Positions 13,289-15,430 of a DNA stretch of 15,430 bases are shown here, one piece after another. The stretch is from Acidobacteriota bacterium (lineage in GTDB: Bacteria; Acidobacteriota; Terriglobia; Terriglobales; Acidobacteriaceae), in the NCBI GenBank assembly GCA_021781255.1, contig JAJXXG010000884.1, positions 1 to 15,430 on the forward strand, given 5' to 3'. Within the stretch, counting starts at the first letter, position 1. Each line of letters opens with the position of its first letter. Under the pieces are notes generated by a model that made no database searches, was not told the origin of the DNA, and was given only the letters and a program-made list of their open reading frames with translations. The position numbers and the translations under genes are program-made.

Positions 13289-15430
13289 CGTCGGCCTCCG
13301 GCTCTTCTTCTTCGAGTACGACTGATGGCTGCTGCTCCTGGATGCGGCACAAGGTCTGGAGTCCGCACGCGACGCAGGTCTCAGGATATTTGCGCGGATC
13401 CACGGCGGCATCGCCTGCAAGATAGTCTCGCGCAAGTTGCTCGATGGTCTCCCGCCACGCGCTGAGCTGGTCATCTGTCAGGCGGTGCTTCATCAAAAGG
13501 CTGCTACCCTTGAGCCCTCCAAACAGAGTGGTCGATGGATCCGCGACGCACCCGGCAAAGCGGAACTTTCCGGTCTGCACCTGGGCCAGGACCAGTCCAC
13601 CTGCCGTGTGCGGTTCAGGAAGGGCAAACGTGGCATAGAGCGGAAGCTGCACGTCTTGTGGACGCGGTAGTTCCCAGTCTCTGATGGAGACACTGCCCGT
13701 CTTGTAGTCAATGACCAGCAGGCTTCCGTCGTTGAGGCAGTCAATGCGGTCCAGGCGCAGTTTCAATGTAAGCCCGGCGATCTGCACGACAGCGGGCGCC
13801 TCGACCTGCTCAACACGGAACGACAGGCGTGTCGCTTCATACCCGAGCCACTCCGTCACCAACTGGACCAGCCGCTGCTCTTCCAGCGCAAGGTAACGGC
13901 GCGACATTCGGTCGCGCACTCCTTCGGGCAGTTTTTCTGCGACTGTTCTGCGCACATGATGCGCAACGAACGCCGCTAAATCCGATCGTCTATGCAGATC
14001 GTCAAGATTGCTGAGTCCATGGGGCGGTCCACCCCACACTGCGTGCATCACATGATGCAGAAGCTGCCCGCGCTGCATTGCATTCAATCCCGGTTCGGCG
14101 GGATCCCAATCCTGCGCATCCAGGCGCGTGGTCGCAAAGGCCTTGAACGGGCACTGCGATTGTGCGCTCAAGAGACCTGCTCCGCCATGCGCGCGATGTG
14201 CCGGCAAAGGGATGCGGGATGTGTCGTGGTAGCGGATGGTACGCGGCTGAATTGGCTCTACTGTTGATCCCGGCAAAGGCGTAGATGGGCCGGCAAGCCT
14301 GAGGACGATGCGCGACGGTCTCGTCTCCATCGTGTTTTTCTGGAGAGCATAGCTGAAGTGAACGATGGGCGCGGAAGCCAGCAGCCGCACGGTGATGCTC
14401 TGAGCCAACTCCCAGTCGTGCAGCGGGCTGGCGTGCGGCATGGCCGCGTCTCGTTGCACCTGCAGGGGCAGCAATGGGTGTGCCGATCCGGTGGCGGGCC
14501 AGGAATCTTCATCTGCGCCAAGAAACCAGATTGCATCGGCGAGAAGTCCTGCGGACTCGACAGGTCCCGTAATCTGGATGGGGGCATGGATCGATTCAGG
14601 CGCGAAAAGAGTCTCCTCTACGATGCGGGCCAATGCTGCAAGAAAATCCTGCCACGAGATGTGGCGTCCGTTGAAGCCAAGTGATCCGCAAGTGTCCAGC
14701 GCCTGCTCCCATCGGCGAGCGGCCTGGTAGTCTGCGCTTGAAAATCTGCGCTCGCCTGTCAGGCGCATCCGGTTTAGAAGTTCAGGGACCAGCGCAGCCC
14801 ATTCGAGCGGATGGCGCGGTGGATGCGCTGCGGCGAGCAGATGCTCCCGCGCTGCCAGCGTGCGCTCGATCCATGCGGCGGGGAGCGCTCCGCCCCCGAT
14901 ACGCTGGCGGGCAAAAGCATCCAGAGTCCACGCGGGGCGCTGCAGGCCGGCGCGACGCAGCCAGCGCATGCAGGCCTGCAATGCGGCCGATTCGTCGGCA
15001 TCCTGTGCCGCAAACCCCGTCGCGAGCAGCCAGTCGACGGCGGTCTCTTCCAGTGCGCCATCAAGCCAACGCAACATTGTCAGGTAGGCGCGCGGCACGG
15101 TCGCCTGGCTCAGCGGGATGCCGAGCGAGAACTCAAACACTGGATCGGCTGCGGCAGGAGCATGGCGCAGGAAGGCCCGCTCGATGGCGCCGCGATGCTC
15201 GGCCACCTCCCGCGAAATCACGAGTACGCGGGCCTCCGGATTGGCGCCGAGCAGTTGCATGCACCAATGGGCGCATGCATCCAGTTCCTGTTGCAGATCG
15301 CTGGCGTGAAGGTGCTGGACGTGCTGCGCCGGCGCGCCGGCCTTGCCGGGTTGCCAGGAGCCCCAGGCAGTGAGAAGCGCATGTTGCACAGGCTGCATCC
15401 TGTCGAATCCCACGGTGAGGATCGGCGGAC
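13281..15430 (-). CDS. addB: AddB-like helicase-nuclease subunit with iron-sulfur staple, C-terminal 715 residues (runs off right edge)
   Basis: The partner of the AddA-like protein. The frame stays open to the last base; the GTG at 15411-15413 is internal (…PPILTVGFDRMQP), since GFD…P.Q is a mid-protein motif of AddB proteins. Roughly 200-300 N-terminal residues are therefore missing. The C-terminal nuclease domain begins after QCPFKAFATTRL and includes RGQLLHHVMHAVWGG, LRLDRIDCL, LLVIDYKTGSVSI and QDVQLPLYATF, with Asp and Lys of IDYKT as metal and catalytic residues. The Cys at 14151-14153 and three in CVACGLQTLC (13347-13376, C-X2-C-X5-C) match the 4Fe-4S 'iron staple' of AddB. An acidic tail (EEEEPEADDD) ends it. 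Its stop overlaps the addA-like start by eight bases, indicating an operon with coupled translation. Order addB-addA matches the arrangement in many bacteria. Confidence 0.9.
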   Translation of the reverse strand, partial: PPILTVGFDRMQPVQHALLTAWGSWQPGKAGAPAQHVQHLHASDLQQELDACAHWCMQLLGANPEARVLVISREVAEHRGAIERAFLRHAPAAADPVFEFSLGIPLSQATVPRAYLTMLRWLDGALEETAVDWLLATGFAAQDADESAALQACMRWLRRAGLQRPAWTLDAFARQRIGGGALPAAWIERTLAAREHLLAAAHPPRHPLEWAALVPELLNRMRLTGERRFSSADYQAARRWEQALDTCGSLGFNGRHISWQDFLAALARIVEETLFAPESIHAPIQITGPVESAGLLADAIWFLGADEDSWPATGSAHPLLPLQVQRDAAMPHASPLHDWELAQSITVRLLASAPIVHFSYALQKNTMETRPSRIVLRLAGPSTPLPGSTVEPIQPRTIRYHDTSRIPLPAHRAHGGAGLLSAQSQCPFKAFATTRLDAQDWDPAEPGLNAMQRGQLLHHVMHAVWGGPPHGLSNLDDLHRRSDLAAFVAHHVRRTVAEKLPEGVRDRMSRRYLALEEQRLVQLVTEWLGYEATRLSFRVEQVEAPAVVQIAGLTLKLRLDRIDCLNDGSLLVIDYKTGSVSIRDWELPRPQDVQLPLYATFALPEPHTAGGLVLAQVQTGKFRFAGCVADPSTTLFGGLKGSSLLMKHRLTDDQLSAWRETIEQLARDYLAGDAAVDPRKYPETCVACGLQTLCRIQEQQPSVVLEEEEPEADDD
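13295..13299 (-). promoter_or_regulatory. Ribosome binding site fixing the addA-like start
   Basis: GGAGG on the minus strand, six bases before the ATG at 13288, embedded in the acidic C-terminal codons of the addB-like gene. It decides between this start and upstream in-frame ATGs. Confidence 0.75.

Noticed and set aside
13289..13474. N-terminal extension of the addA-like protein to 13474
   Set aside because: The added residues are Arg/Ser-rich and lie in another frame of the addB C-terminus; the ATG at 13288 has GGAGG at ideal spacing.
1..15430. Defence island, mobile element, biosynthetic cluster or CRISPR
   Set aside because: All sizeable genes belong to recognised housekeeping, transport, repair or carbohydrate families, and no transposase, integrase, repeat-spacer array or toxin-antitoxin pair is visible. 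The AddAB pair is the DNA-repair type, not a known defence architecture.

Overview
The window is GC-rich and gene-dense. It looks like chromosomal DNA from an Acidobacteriota species, most likely class Terriglobia. That assignment is inferred from protein style: the 'ATVF.TV.GV' start of a TonB-dependent receptor, a small exported Cys/His-rich protein carrying a CCRRHG..RC motif, a secreted GH78 enzyme beside a LacI regulator, and an addB-addA pair beside pst-phoU. It has not been tested by any search. I see no tRNA, rRNA, CRISPR array, insertion sequence, integrase, phage gene or sharp change in composition, and no gene-free stretch longer than about 250 bases.

Layout. (1) 1-609, minus strand: a small exported Cys/His-rich protein (220-609), followed downstream by the first 29 codons of a probable TonB-dependent receptor that runs off the left edge (1-87). 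(2) 726-2277, plus strand: homoserine dehydrogenase with a C-terminal ACT domain (hom), then a 68-residue probable zinc-binding protein that starts at GTG behind a strong Shine-Dalgarno. (3) 2287-5879, minus strand: an exported GH78 alpha-L-rhamnosidase-type glycosidase and, downstream of it, a LacI-family repressor. Inverted repeats lie just before the repressor's start. (4) 6090-9597, plus strand: a candidate Pho box followed by pstC, pstA, pstB and phoU in a tight operon. No pstS gene for the phosphate-binding protein is present next to it. (5) 9605-15430, minus strand: addB-like (clipped by the right edge) and addA-like genes. They overlap by 8 bases and together encode a double-strand-break-processing helicase-nuclease.

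How the genes work together. The pst-phoU block is a high-affinity phosphate importer with its signalling subunit, probably under PhoB control. The AddAB pair feeds RecA-dependent recombination. The GH78 enzyme and the LacI regulator probably form a local plant- or polysaccharide-glycan utilisation module. hom commits aspartate semialdehyde to threonine and methionine synthesis and is likely feedback-regulated through its ACT domain. The functional blocks look unrelated to one another.

I looked for an undescribed system and did not find a convincing one. The most promising leads are two small uncharacterised proteins (220-609 and 2071-2277), the repeated GGGAAAC...GGGTTT elements before the LacI gene, and the pst operon that lacks pstS and starts almost on top of its Pho box.
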